Part shown: positions 32,550 to 43,466 of the stretch, one piece after another
How the letters are laid out: every line of letters starts with the position of its first letter
Numbering within the stretch: position 1 is the stretch's first letter
Source of the DNA: Dendrocalamus latiflorus
Taxonomy: Eukaryota; Streptophyta; Magnoliopsida; Poales; Poaceae
Reading direction: 5' to 3'
DNA: 64,000 nucleotides
Assembly (NCBI GenBank): GCA_017311315.1
Contig: CM029664.1
Coordinates: 46,902,510 to 46,966,509, forward strand
The notes under the pieces: model-generated
What the model was told of the DNA's origin: nothing
Seen by the model: only the letters and a program-made list of their open reading frames with translations
Database searches by the model: none
Position numbers and translations under genes: made by a program

Positions 32550-34204
32550 TGAAGAGTCGTTCAACAAGATTTTGAAACTCATGGAACTTTTGAAAAACTT
32601 TAGACTTCAATTTTAGGAGATATATCCAGGTAAATTTGCTGAAATCATCAATGAAACTAACATAATATTTGCATCTCCCAACAGAATCAGGTACTGGACC
32701 CCAAACATCAGAGAAAACAAGCTGTAAAGTATGACTGGATACACTGGTGGATTTGGGATATGGCAACTGATGACTCTTTGCTTGCTAGCAAGCATCACAA
32801 ATTGAATTTTTATTGGACTCATCTAAACATGGAAGATTAAAATCCCTAACGACTCTTTGTATGATAGGCATAGCTGGATGACCAAAGCGACTATGCCACC
32901 TCTCAAAAGTTGGTTTGACAACTCCAAAGGCTTGTTTTGTGGGTGACGCATGGAGTAGAGGGTACAGTCCCTTGTGACATGTACCTCTAAGCAGAGTGCT
33001 CCTCATGTCCCGATCCTTAATGAAAAAGAAATCAGGGTGAAATTCTAGAAAAACATTATTATCAGATGCAAGGTGATGAACAGAAACCAAGTTCTTTTTA
33101 GCCTTTGGAGCATGTAAAACATTATTGAGAATGAGATTACGACTATGGGTATGAACAATAGACTGGCTAATATGACTAATATTCATACCTACACCACTTG
33201 CGGTGTGGATCTGATCTGTGCCATTGTACTTGTCACAAACTGATAGCTTTTCTAACTCTCCAGTAATGTGGTCAGTAGCACCAGTGTCGATGTACCAATT
33301 TGTGTCCACACTGTAGGAGTTCATCGTAGCCTGCACGTTTTTTCATCTGCCACATAATTTCCATCATACCTGTGCCAACATTGATCAGCAGTGTGCCCAA
33401 TTTGCACACCTGACAAACTGGTCTTGTATGTGTGCTGGTGTTATTGTTGTGGTTGGTGTTGGCGTCAAAGTTGCCGCGTCCGCTGCTGTTTCCTCTTTGA
33501 CGCGGATTGTTGAAGTTGTCGATGCCTGAACTGCGTCCACGACTAGCGTCGCGACCGTGTCCTATGCCACGCCCACGACCGCCAGCACTGCCGCGTCCTC
33601 CCCGGTTGGCCAAATTAGCTGAAAACCCGGAGGAGTTTCCACTGCCGATCAACTGCATGCGCGTCTCAAACGCAAGCAGGTGGGAATACACTTCATTCAC
33701 AGAGACATGTTCTGTTTTTGCAAGTAGAAAAGTCACAACAGAATTATAATCATAATTAAGACCCGTGAATATATACTTAACGAGTTCCTCATCATCAAAG
33801 GGTCTCTCGATAGTGACCATCTCATCGCCGAGAGCCCTCATCTTGCCAACATACTCTGCAACAGATTGGTTCCCTTTTTGGGCTATAGGGCGAGCCACGT
33901 ATTCACGGGCGCGAGCACGGGTTTGCGACGAGAACATGGATTCGATCACACTCCATGCAACTGTTGTAGTCTCCTTCGCAGCAACTTGGGAGAAGACCTC
34001 TCTCGATAGAGAGGCGAAGATGAATCCCAGGACTTGCTGATTCGTGGCGTACCACTCCTCGTACGCCGGGTTGGGAATTTTAACATTCTTGTCAGCAACC
34101 TTGCCATCTATCTCAGCATCAGGGGCTGCTATAGCGCCGGTTAGATGATCCATTAGGCGCGCACCTCCTGACGGCGGTGAGGATTTGTGCCTTCCACATG
34201 CCAT
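32550..34204 (-). pseudogene. Copia gag-protease-integrase remnant
   Basis: Reading leftward, gag starts at 34204 (MACGRHKSS...), includes a copia-type gag domain (SREVFSQVAAKET, FDDEELVKYIFTGL) and a Gly/Arg-rich region, and reaches the zinc knuckle. There the reading frame changes near 33400, breaking the knuckle. The next frame (33336-32785) holds the aspartic-protease site DTGA, the gag-pre-integrase segment and the His-His-Cys-Cys finger (WHSRFGHP ... ICDAC). It ends at a TAG (32787-32785) within the finger. In the same frame the integrase core begins (FSDVWGPV, FIDDFSKFTWIYL) and stops at LVERLF, exactly at the LTR border. Multiple breaks and the missing polymerase make it inactive. Confidence 0.88.
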
Positions 34205-34309
34205 GGTTGTTCTTCGACAATTTCTCCGAGATGGAGATACCGAAGAGGAGATTCACGGTGGAGGTGGAGGAAGAAGATCCGACCATTGTAGATTAGAACT
34301 AGGATGTTT

Positions 34310-34326
34310 CTAATGCTCTGATACCA
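34310..34326 (-). promoter_or_regulatory. tRNA-Met primer-binding site
   Basis: Minus-strand TGGTATCAGAGCATTAG directly follows the 5' LTR, the standard copia arrangement. Confidence 0.85.
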
Positions 34327-34568
34327 TGAAAAAGGTCAGAGGCGCAATTGGATTTGGTAGAAACACCGTGACCTTCTCCTGGCTGGCGGTTGCATGTTAT
34401 ATAGGCAAGGAAAATCCCCTCGCGTGGAGATTACAAGGTGTGCACGGTACAGGTTTTAGATGGCTAGATTAAGATGTTACAACAATAGAATCTAACCTAG
34501 CATACACATACACAACAATTACCAAATATAGCCACCATATCATATACCGTGCACATGATGAGATTACA
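34327..34568 (-). repeat. 5' LTR of the deleted copia element
   Basis: Direct repeat of 32308-32549. It ends 340 bp upstream of the AG-peptide TATA box. Confidence 0.88.
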
Positions 34569-34907
34569 TGAATGTCAACTCTATCTAACAACCACCACGC
34601 CTCACATCACCTCTGCTGTGCGGCGACTGTTCCGGCCGACCGGCCAGCTACATAGCCCTTTGCTAGTCTCTTTGGATTCCGTCCGCCGGCACGCATGACG
34701 GTTCCAGCTCAACGGCTAGCTCCCGAGACCTGGCCTGACCACCTGCCTGCGCTGCCCCCACCTTTAACTTTTAACGGCTACTCCACTCAACGACGCCGCG
34801 AGACCACCGGTCCCCGCTGGCCCCCCACCTCCCGGCCAGCCGTTTTCGAAGGTCTCCCTGCCCGGCGACACGGCCCAACGGCTACATTAATTTCCTCTCA
34901 TCTCCCC

Positions 34908-34913
34908 TATAAA
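34908..34913 (+). promoter_or_regulatory. TATA box of the AG-peptide gene
   Basis: CTATAAAG in a C-rich setting. It implies a transcript start near 34940 and a 5' leader of about 125 bases before the ATG at 35065. Confidence 0.7.
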
Positions 34914-35064
34914 GATCCCCCGCTGCGCCTCCCATTCCGCCGCACACCGTCCATCTCTCTCACACGCTCCGATCGCAGGGTTTGAGAAGGCAGCGACGAG
35001 GTTTGCTCCGTATCTTCGGTTTCTTGCTCTCCAGCTTCTCTTCTCTGCGACCCAACCACTGACC

Positions 35065-35283
35065 ATGGCCGCGTCGACCAAGGCTGTTGCTCTCCTCGCC
35101 GCGGTGCTCATCGTGCTCGTCGCGGCGGCGGCGGCCGTGAGGGTGGTGCGGGAGGAGGACGTCGTCCTGGGCAGCCTCGCCCCAGCTCCGGCTCCGACGA
35201 TGACCAGCGCGGCGGGCGCCGTCGCGCCGGGGGCGTGGGCCGTGGCTGCCGTGGTCTCGCTCCTCGCATTCCTCGCCCACTGA
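35065..35283 (+). CDS. Arabinogalactan peptide (AG peptide), GPI type
   Basis: Single-exon frame of 72 residues. Residues 1-25 are an Ala/Leu/Val signal peptide (KAVALLAAVLIVLVAAAAA). The short mature part carries an APAPAP run (about residues 40-45) with nearby Thr/Ser, the substrate pattern for proline hydroxylation and arabinogalactan addition. The last 20 or so residues (GAWAVAAVVSLLAFLAH) are hydrophobic after small residues, as in a GPI-attachment signal. AG peptides are tiny cell-surface proteoglycans at the plasma membrane and wall. The segment VRVVREEDVVLG before the AP run is more charged than in most AG peptides. A good TATA box lies 157 bases upstream, and a context of GACC ATGG supports this start. 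A decayed copia element ends 500 bases upstream of the ATG and may mark the promoter's distal limit. Confidence 0.82.
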   Translation: MAASTKAVALLAAVLIVLVAAAAAVRVVREEDVVLGSLAPAPAPTMTSAAGAVAPGAWAVAAVVSLLAFLAH

Positions 35284-36419
35284 GGCGGTGCGGATCCTGG
35301 GGGCTTAGCTTGAGAGATGGGAATCCTGTCATTTGGATTGCTGCAGTGTTGTGTTTGTTCGTTCCTTTGTTTAGCTTGGTACTAGTGATCGATTGCTGTG
35401 TACTGCTTCTCTCTTTTGCCTATATAAGGGAGAAATGTGTTTTGAACAATACCATTTATTTATTATTCTTTACAAGATCTCTTGCTTGCATTCAGCTGTT
35501 CGATAAGCACTTGAAATCTTGCTTTTTTTAAAAAAAAAACTCTAAAATCTGGGACTAATAACTGCTGTTCAATCTCCCTACGGCCTTTCGTGCAATGCAA
35601 TCGAATGGTAGTAACTCCGTAACTCGAAGTAGAACATCCAACATTTACACTGCAGCGATTTGAACTGGGATCGCAGCACATTCGTTATCACTGTGCACAC
35701 ACACAAGAAAAATCACCACGCAGAAAGAACACCTCGGCTGCTACAGTTTGATGGAGGAACTTTGGAACATTCAGCTAAACAGTTAGCGGCTTCTGGCCTG
35801 GCCCAACCGTCCGAAAAGTTAGCCGGCTTCTGGACCGGCCCAGCCATATTGCCCGATCCGTTGCGGAACTTTCTTGCATGACAGGCTCACGGATCCAGAC
35901 GCGCGCGTGCCGGGCCAATTCGGCCGGGAAAACCTCGTCCCAGCGCGGCGCAGCCACCCGTTGTCGTGGTTGATGACTTGATGGGCCGCATCCAGCGAAA
36001 TATGGGCGCCGATTGGATCGACCGGTTCGTGGCCGCGGCCGACGGCCCGTCCCGCGTTCGCTTCGGCTATTCTTGCGTCGTCCACCCACCCATCCGTTCC
36101 CGCGCTTTGACAAGACGAACCACAGGACGCTAATAATTGCGATCAGATGCAGCTTTTGTTGGCGTTCTCGGATGGAAGACTGGTGCTGTTCCAGGAGGGA
36201 AAGCTCGGGACAGATAATATCGCACGTGCCTGGTAACCGTGTGCCGACGACCGCGCTACAGTGGAGCACCAGTACGGCGCGCGAGCGTTTCTCCGGGAGC
36301 GTGCTCCATCTGCTGCTGCGAGCCAGCCACGATCGCCACTATTGCCAGTTGCTGGTGAGACACCCCATGTGTACAACCTCGTACCTTGCTGTTCTCCCGC
36401 CCTTTTTACTGGTTAGCTT
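35284..36419. other. AG-peptide 3' UTR then noncoding
   Basis: Up to about 35460 is likely 3' UTR, ending near an ATTTATTTATT stretch. The GC-rich segment 35800-36350 has long open frames on both strands but no recognisable domain. Confidence 0.5.
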
Positions 36420-36434
36420 CACTACTATACAGAG

Positions 36435-36710
36435 TTTTATCATAGACGGTTCTAAACTATCATCACAGACGATTTTTAATCCGTCTAATTTATTATGTCT
36501 ATGAAAACAAATGATTATCACATATGATTTTTGAGTTGTCTATCATAAGTAAAATCACATACAGTTCATATAAAGAACCATCCATGACGACCAACTATCA
36601 CAGACGACTTCGATCATGAAACCATCTGTGTTGGGCTATATATCACAGACGGTTGGTGATAATAGACGTTTATAGACGGTTTTGTACCACAAAATCGTCT
36701 GTGATAATTC
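36435..36710. repeat. Left subterminal TCACAGACGG repeats
   Basis: Repeated atcacagacg(g/a)tt and cgtctgtgat motifs, the expected binding-site cluster of a CACTA element. The matching cluster at the right end is 39520-39850. Confidence 0.85.
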
Positions 36711-37496
36711 ATTCTATATATAAAAATTTTACTGTTTTTCGGCTAGCCTCAAAAATACTAGCCATGTCATCTAAAAACAATATGTAGATAACATATAAAA
36801 GCAAACACGTAAATACATAAATATATCACAGATACACATATATATCATAGATAAATAAATTTAGATACACACACACACATACACACACACATATATATAT
36901 CACAGATAAATAAATTTATATATTGATTATAGATATATAACACATATACACACATATATATGTAGATAACATAAAACAATATGTAGATAAGCAGATTGAT
37001 TATTATGTACTGGGTACCAAAAATTACGTCACATGCCGCAGTGTGGTGTTCTCTTCCACTTGTCTCCCTCTTTTGACAATGTATGTGGCGAACGACCTAT
37101 GTAATTCGAAAAAGTTAGCTTTAACCACTGCAAATGAAAGGTACACATAGAGTTATTTATAGATGAAATGAGTTTACTTGTTGATTAATTGTTGTAGAAA
37201 TGTGAGGTCGTACTTGCTCTTGATTAGTAAATCAAGGTATATTATCTTGTTCCACTTTGATACAATAATAATTAAAATCTAGTGCCACCTACACATGTAT
37301 GCCACCATAGTCCTCAAAACTAAGTTCGTGTTGCATATGAAGTACAAACCAATAAGTATAATAATGAGTGAAGCACTTACCCCTGATTATAGGGTACAAG
37401 TATGCACTCCTTGTCATTGTAAGTATGCAATCCCGTTGTTCTTGATTGAAATGGATGATGCTCACATATTTAATGGTAACACTAACATAGTCTTAC

Positions 37497-38399
37497 ACAC
37501 CTCATAATTTAAATGAGCTAGAAATAAAGTCAGGTCCCATATCCCACTTGACATCTAAAACTATGTCAGTCGGACTAGTAGTTGTTTTAAAACACCCTTC
37601 TAATGAGATCTTATAGCAATAAATATGCTAAGATGGGGAAAAGAACTAATTATCCACAAACTCTTCTGAAAAGTAGTTAGGCTGCTCATGCTGTATTTCT
37701 CAACAACTACAAGAGGACTATTGAAGCACAAATCACACACTCCAGTGTGTCCGGTTCTATGAAATAGGTCACGGTTGTTGTCTCTTCCTTCTCATCAGCA
37801 GCATGATGACAAGGAAGAGACAGCAGCCATGACCTACTTCATAGAACTTGACATACTGTAGGGTGTGATTGTGATTTACTTCATGCCCTTTTAAGTTCGA
37901 GTGTACAATGCTTTAATATTTCTCTTGCAGTTGTTGAGAAATACCAACATAAGCAGTCTTACTACTTTCTAGAAGAATCTTTGGACAATTGGTTATCTTT
38001 TTCTCATATTGGCATATATTATTGCTATAAAATCTTCCAATAATGAGGAGAAAGAGACATCAGCCATGACCTACTTAATAGAATCTGACACACTGGAGTG
38101 TGTGATTTACTCCATGGCCTTTGAAGTCCAAGTGTATAGTGCTTTAATATTTCTATTTTAGTCATTGAGAAATACTAATATGAGCAGTTTGACTTCTTTT
38201 CAGAAGAATTTATGGACAATTGGTCCTCTTTTTCTCATCTTGGTATATATTATTGGTACAAGATCTCACTAGAAGAGTGTTTAAAAATAATTACTGGAAG
38301 AGTGTTTAAAAATAATTACTGCTCTGACTGATATAGGTTTAGTTATCAAGTGTGATATGGGATCTAACTTTGTCTCCAGCTCATTTAAATTATGAGGTA
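37497..38399. repeat. Long foldback with tandem right arm inside CACTA element
   Basis: The left arm 37497-37790 is inverted with respect to 38050-38399 (both outer ends carry CTCATAATTTAAATGAGCT). A middle unit, 37815-38046, is a direct copy of part of the right arm (CAGCCATGACCTACTT...). The left arm can therefore pair with either of two copies. The inner turn TGTCTCTTCC...GGAAGAGACA leaves a loop of under 30 bases. Confidence 0.85.
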
Positions 38400-39519
38400 C
38401 AAGATGTACTATGTTAAAGTTACTATGACATATTTGTGTATCATTCCTCTTGTATTCTGCTTGCTCATTTTCAGAGGGCATGGCTAGCATTTTCTGAGGC
38501 ATTCAAATGCATTTCAGTACTTATCTTTTACTAATGTACTAACTAGAAGATACTCTACATGTGAAGGAAAATATCCAAATTTAATTGAAATAGTATGCAA
38601 CATTTTTAAATGAAAATTGTCTCTGTTTTCAATGTACTTTATGAAATGATGGCTTCTGTTTTTCAATAAACAATGGAAACAAAGATAACAAAATCCTACG
38701 GACTATGGGAACAAGCTGAGATCAACCATGTCTCCTAAACATTGAACTATAGGGACAAAGTCAAGTCAAACATGCCACCTAAATCACTAACCTATAGAGA
38801 CAAAGCTGATTCAGTCATGCCTCCCAATAAATTCGTAAATTACCATCTTCACAGTTCAATTTGAGCAAGTTAACACAAGTATCTAACAACGTATCAGACC
38901 TAATCCACTAAGTCATTCAGTCCATTGGACAAACCCTAAACACATAGGTATTAGTTGAATATAAGTGCAATTTGCACATACTGGCTAGACCCACATGAGA
39001 ACAAACAATTCTAAGAAGATCTCACCTAGATAAAAGCAATTTAACAACACTACAAACATATGTACTTTATGCAATTTCACACCACATGACAGCATCATCC
39101 ATCCCACCGGCCACTCCTACCATCGACTGGATCCATTAGCTGCCATGCGTCCCAAGCCACCACTGCATCCGTCCCACCAGATCCATATGATGCTGTGATT
39201 ACCAAGAAAAGGAGATAACAAGATCGGAGTATGCGCCCCATCCCTCCCCAATCCCAGACTCTCAAACCCAAATTCCCCATCCAAATTCCCTTAAACACCC
39301 ACGCATGGACGACGGTGATTGTACCCATCAGCAAATTAGGCCACCAAACAAACAAGACAAGGGGGAGAGGAGATGCATTACCTGGGGCGGGGTTAGTAGC
39401 GGTGGCTGACACATGCTGCAGCGACGTCGACTGATGGTGTCAGGAGAGGGAGATGAATTCAAGAGAACAAAGAAGATGTGGTTGTGTGCGGGAGTAGTGA
39501 GTTAGGTATTCACCCTAAG

Positions 39520-39850
39520 TGTCACAGACAGTTTTCAAAAATAACCATTTGTGATAAGGATAACATAGACTGTTTTTAAAAATAACTGTCTGTGATATCA
39601 GACATATCACAGACAGCTAATACAAAAAACCATCTGTGATGGTATAACGTATCACAAACGGTTTTATGTTACAAAATGTATGTGATAGTCCATACATCAC
39701 AGATAGTTTTTATTACTAACGGTTCGTGACGTATCGCAATCGGTTTGTTTAAGAAACCGTATGTAATAAATAGGTCATCACAGACAGTTCTTATCATCGG
39801 TTGCAATATAGACGGTCACGTTAGTAAAACCATCTGAGACAGATGTAGCT
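39520..39850. repeat. Right subterminal TCACAGACGG repeats
   Basis: At least six copies of tcacagacagtt / catctgtgat-type motifs near the right end of the CACTA element. Confidence 0.85.
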
Positions 39851-39917
39851 TAACACTGACAGATTCTGTAGAACCATATACGATGAGGCATTCAGTATGA
39901 TATTCTCTATAGTAGTG

Positions 39918-41999
39918 CTCGTTCAGTTTTACCATGAAGTTTTCATGCGCACGATTTATCTCTTATGGAGGAGAAACTGCACTTGCAGCAAACCTGATTC
40001 GACGGTTGGTCCGATCAAGGGGGTGTTAGATGCATTAGGTGGGTCTTTTTGGATGTGCCAGATAACTTTTGAGCAAACGAACAGAATACCGATAAGCTAT
40101 TTTGAAAAGATTGTTCTGATAAGCTGTTTTAAAAAGTATATCCTGATAAGCCACTTTGAAAAGATGACGGTGAAGTCGTCTCGCTTATTTATTTAGAAGA
40201 AGCTTAAGCCAGTGGCAGACCTATGAATTTCAAGATGGGTATTCGAAATTTCCCATCCAGCTCTCTCCTATAAAGATTTCAAATTTGAAGACTGCTTCAT
40301 TTTTTAAAACTCAGAAATCTACAATATCAAACATATATCAAAGATCATATTAGCAAAGGTCACATTAGACTAACTCGGATGGGAGAAAGACATATAACTT
40401 TACTTTACTTCACTTTAATTTACTTTACTTTATCTAACAGAACTTGAGCTTGTAGATGGATGGTAAAAGTGACAGAAATCGATTGCATTCTCCTCGTTTA
40501 AAATCATGGCAAATTTCAACATTGTCATTTATCACCTAACAAAAAGGTGCAGGGAAAAAGCTTGCTAGTTAGTAGCTTGTAAACTAAAAAAATCCATGAC
40601 AAAAAAATTACACATACAGACCTTAGTATGCGAATCAGAGTCAGCAAATCTGCAAGATTATCTATTACACATTTTCTTCAAGAAATCCCTACAAACTTGT
40701 ACAATGTTCTTATAATATATGTTTTCCAGAAAAGTATCAGAAAATGTGTTCCCTCTCAAAAGAAAAGTAATACAAGGCATTCAATCATGTATGATGAAAC
40801 TGTGGTAGACAGTCAAGACTACAATTCCCTAGAAGAAAAAAACTAGTATTTCTTCTCTCTATTAGAACTGAATAGCAACAATGATGGTCTAAGAAGAAGG
40901 GAAAATAATAGTATTGTCATGTGTTATTTACTAGCAAAATTTCTAGGAGGCTAAGTGCTTGATGTTCTCAAGTGGTTTTCTAAATCCCAGCCTTACTGTG
41001 TAGATACAAGCCATAGATTTGCATGTTATTATATATCCTTCATGATTGAAAGATTACAACTAGTTCCACTAATATACAATTCCACATAGCTCACATTGTC
41101 CTTTCTAAAACTATCTGCGTTCACTATTCACATTCAAGATAGTGAAAGTCAACTTGAAATTATTTGTTCACACCTGTGAAATACTTGGCATTTGTTTACA
41201 AAATCACATGTAAGAGGTGGAGAATATGGATTTTAATTCATAAGTAATAATTCGCCTGCTGCTAAAGACCTTATTTCACATATTCACAGCAAAGTGCTCA
41301 GATTAAGGCATGACATGAAGCTCATTGCTCACATCTTAGAAATACTTGGCATATAGATATAGGCTACTCCAACTTAAAGATGTGGACAATATGGATTTCA
41401 ATTCATAAAGTATAAGCAATAATTTAAAGATAACTAAGCTAAATCTAGTAATCCACCACATCTAAACAAGATCTAAGCACTGAGACAAAGAAGAAACATA
41501 TGCCAAATCCACCACATCCATCTAGTCATCCACAGATCCATCATCTACCTAGTTCGGAAGCACAAAACTACAAACCCTAGAGGCACACAAGTAGAGCAGA
41601 TGTACTATCTACGCATCTAGATTCTAGAGCATGGGGGTTGCCAGGTCGGAGAGGACGAATCTGCCCCAGTGCCGTAGGCCCGCAGTTCAACAGCGCCCAC
41701 CGGTGGCCGCTCCAACGCTCCTGTGTAGCCTCCAGAAGACCAGAACTAGGGGCACCCACTACTGCCAAGCGCTGGCCGTTTGCCGAGAGATGGAGAGACG
41801 GTTAGGCACCATACAAAGAGAGGAGAAACTTTGTGAGACACGGTCTCACAACTCACACGATGTCACGACACACGGAGACACGACAGTGGGCCTAGGCTAG
41901 TGTCGATGGGCTCATGGGAGGAGGAAAATGGCTAAAAGGATCCGGTGCCAATTTGGGCTAACTGGGTATGAATAGGACGAATTTGACCTAACTACTAGT
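39918..41999. other. Noncoding, nothing recognised
   Basis: AT-rich sequence without supported exons. A GC-richer patch at 41620-41900 shows open frames with no recognisable domain. Confidence 0.5.
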
Positions 42000-42000
42000 A

Positions 42001-42050
<50 letters not shown>
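42000..42050. repeat. (TG)n(TA)n microsatellite
   Basis: About 8 TG units followed by about 18 TA units. Confidence 0.95.
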
Positions 42051-42052
<2 letters not shown>

Positions 42053-42837
42053 GGATTTTTTGGCCAAAAATCTTGGTTTTTAACTGAATACCCATAAATC
42101 ATTATAGGGTCGTCTCTACTATAAGCTACAAGCTAAAAAGAAGGGCGGTTGTTGTGTCTATCTATCACCGGTGGATTACAGGACATGCTATTTCTTGCCA
42201 ACTTGATCAATGGTGAACGGCCCAGCCTCTGCCAACGATCGGTACTTTCAGGTTGCGCACTTGATCCAAGAACCGGTCCTTCATCTACATATTTTCTTGC
42301 ACGTGAGTAAATCCCATGCATCCCATGTTCCCGAACATAACCGATTTTTTTTTTTGTAGGAACATATTATGAGAGTAAGAACGATAAACTAACTTGAAAA
42401 GATTAGCGTGACGTGTCGCAATTTTAACCAGCACAAAGAGGTATCGTACAATATATATAGTTCCGTTTAGTACTTATAGGTACGCTATTCAGCTATTGCG
42501 TGTTGCAGCACAAATAATTTCAGTGGTATAAACATAAACCAGTCACGGCACAAACAAATTGCATGGTTCGTACTTCGTAGTGGCACACCAACCTGCTGTT
42601 TTACAACGGCACTTCTACAGGTGCAAGTCTTTTGCACTTCTACGAATCAGGAGATTACATTATGGAAGAAACGAAAATGTTGTCATATGCACTGTGCCAG
42701 ATCAGGCTTATAATGACCCAATAGTAGTTACAACATATGTTAATTGTACGTGTACATCATCTCATCACCGCTAGCTACCACACCACAGTGTTCTAAACGA
42801 TCACAATGGATATATTTATGGTGATGTCTAGAAAGTA

Positions 42838-42980
42838 ATTGAGTGCTTTATTATTAAATAGTACTCAAATTTTGATCCTTATATCTACATCCAATGAATG
42901 AAATTACTTTGTCTTATCCCATCTCATTGAGTACTAACTCTTATCTCATTTGAGTACTATTTTGTTAAGGAGTACTCAAT
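42838..42980. mobile_element. TA-TSD MITE (Stowaway-like size)
   Basis: The ends ATTGAGTGCTTTATTATT and (inverse) ATTGAGTACTCCTTAACA extend into AAATAGTACTCAAA on both sides, giving ~32-bp inverted arms. It is flanked by TA on each side. The terminus is not the canonical CTCCCTCC of Stowaway, so the superfamily is uncertain. Confidence 0.65.
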
Positions 42981-43289
42981 TATTTAGATATTAGATGCAT
43001 GTCCATCTCCTCCCACTAGTTTGCTCATTAGTTATTAGTTATATACTACACAAATCAAATTATGTGATAGTTTGTAAAAAAAAGAAACAAAATAAATTAT
43101 AAGAAACACAACAAAAATCATAGAAAAATCCTACTTGTTCGTTTATATAGTGACTCCAGACAACACTAAACAAATTGATTACTCTCTTATCACATTATTC
43201 ACCCAAAGAAAAACCACAAAGTCAAAAATCATAAAACACAACGTAGATCACAAAGCAACATTCAATAGATAAATAATTAAGTACTCATA

Positions 43290-43466
43290 AAAAAACACTC
43301 TAGTCCTATTTAGCAAATTCCTAGATTTATCTCTAAGTAGATGGCAATTAACATGCAAGCAAGCACAGCAAATATGAAAGAAAAAAACACTACTACCATT
43401 TAGCAAGTTTATATATTTATCTTCTCCAACCAGATGACGACAAGCAAGCAAGCACAGCAAATATGG
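43290..43466. repeat. ~90-bp imperfect tandem duplication
   Basis: Two units, each starting AAAAAACACT and ending GCAAGCAAGCACAGCAAATA, with a diverged TAGCAAxTT...TTTATCT middle. Confidence 0.75.

Larger units (their letters stand above)
32308..34568 (-). mobile_element. Deleted copia retrotransposon
   Basis: Two 242-bp direct LTRs, 32308-32549 and 34327-34568, both TG...CA, enclose a shortened internal region. By my count the LTRs differ at about 16 sites, implying an insertion some millions of years old. The primer-binding site (minus strand TGGTATCAGAGC) abuts the right LTR, so transcription runs leftward. Gag, protease and the start of integrase remain. The rest of integrase, reverse transcriptase, RNase H and the polypurine tract are missing. 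I found no matching 5-bp TSD (ACCAC left, TGAAT right). Confidence 0.88.
36420..39917. mobile_element. Non-autonomous CACTA element, 3.5 kb
   Basis: The ends are CACTACTATACAGA and (inverse) CACTACTATAGAGA, the diagnostic CACTA terminus. Many subterminal copies of TCACAGACGGTT in both orientations occur within about 350 bp of each end, as in En/Spm-type elements. Flanking triplets are CTT and CTC, a 3-bp TSD with one mismatch. No transposase or TnpA-like protein is recognisable, so it would need help to move. The middle contains a large foldback (37497-38399). Confidence 0.85.

Noticed and set aside
32308..34568. Intact copia element
   Set aside because: Frame change in the zinc knuckle, a stop in the integrase finger, and loss of reverse transcriptase and RNase H.
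39095..39412. 105-codon minus frame inside the CACTA element
   Set aside because: A possible donor site follows the first codons, but no second exon or known CACTA protein motif is visible.
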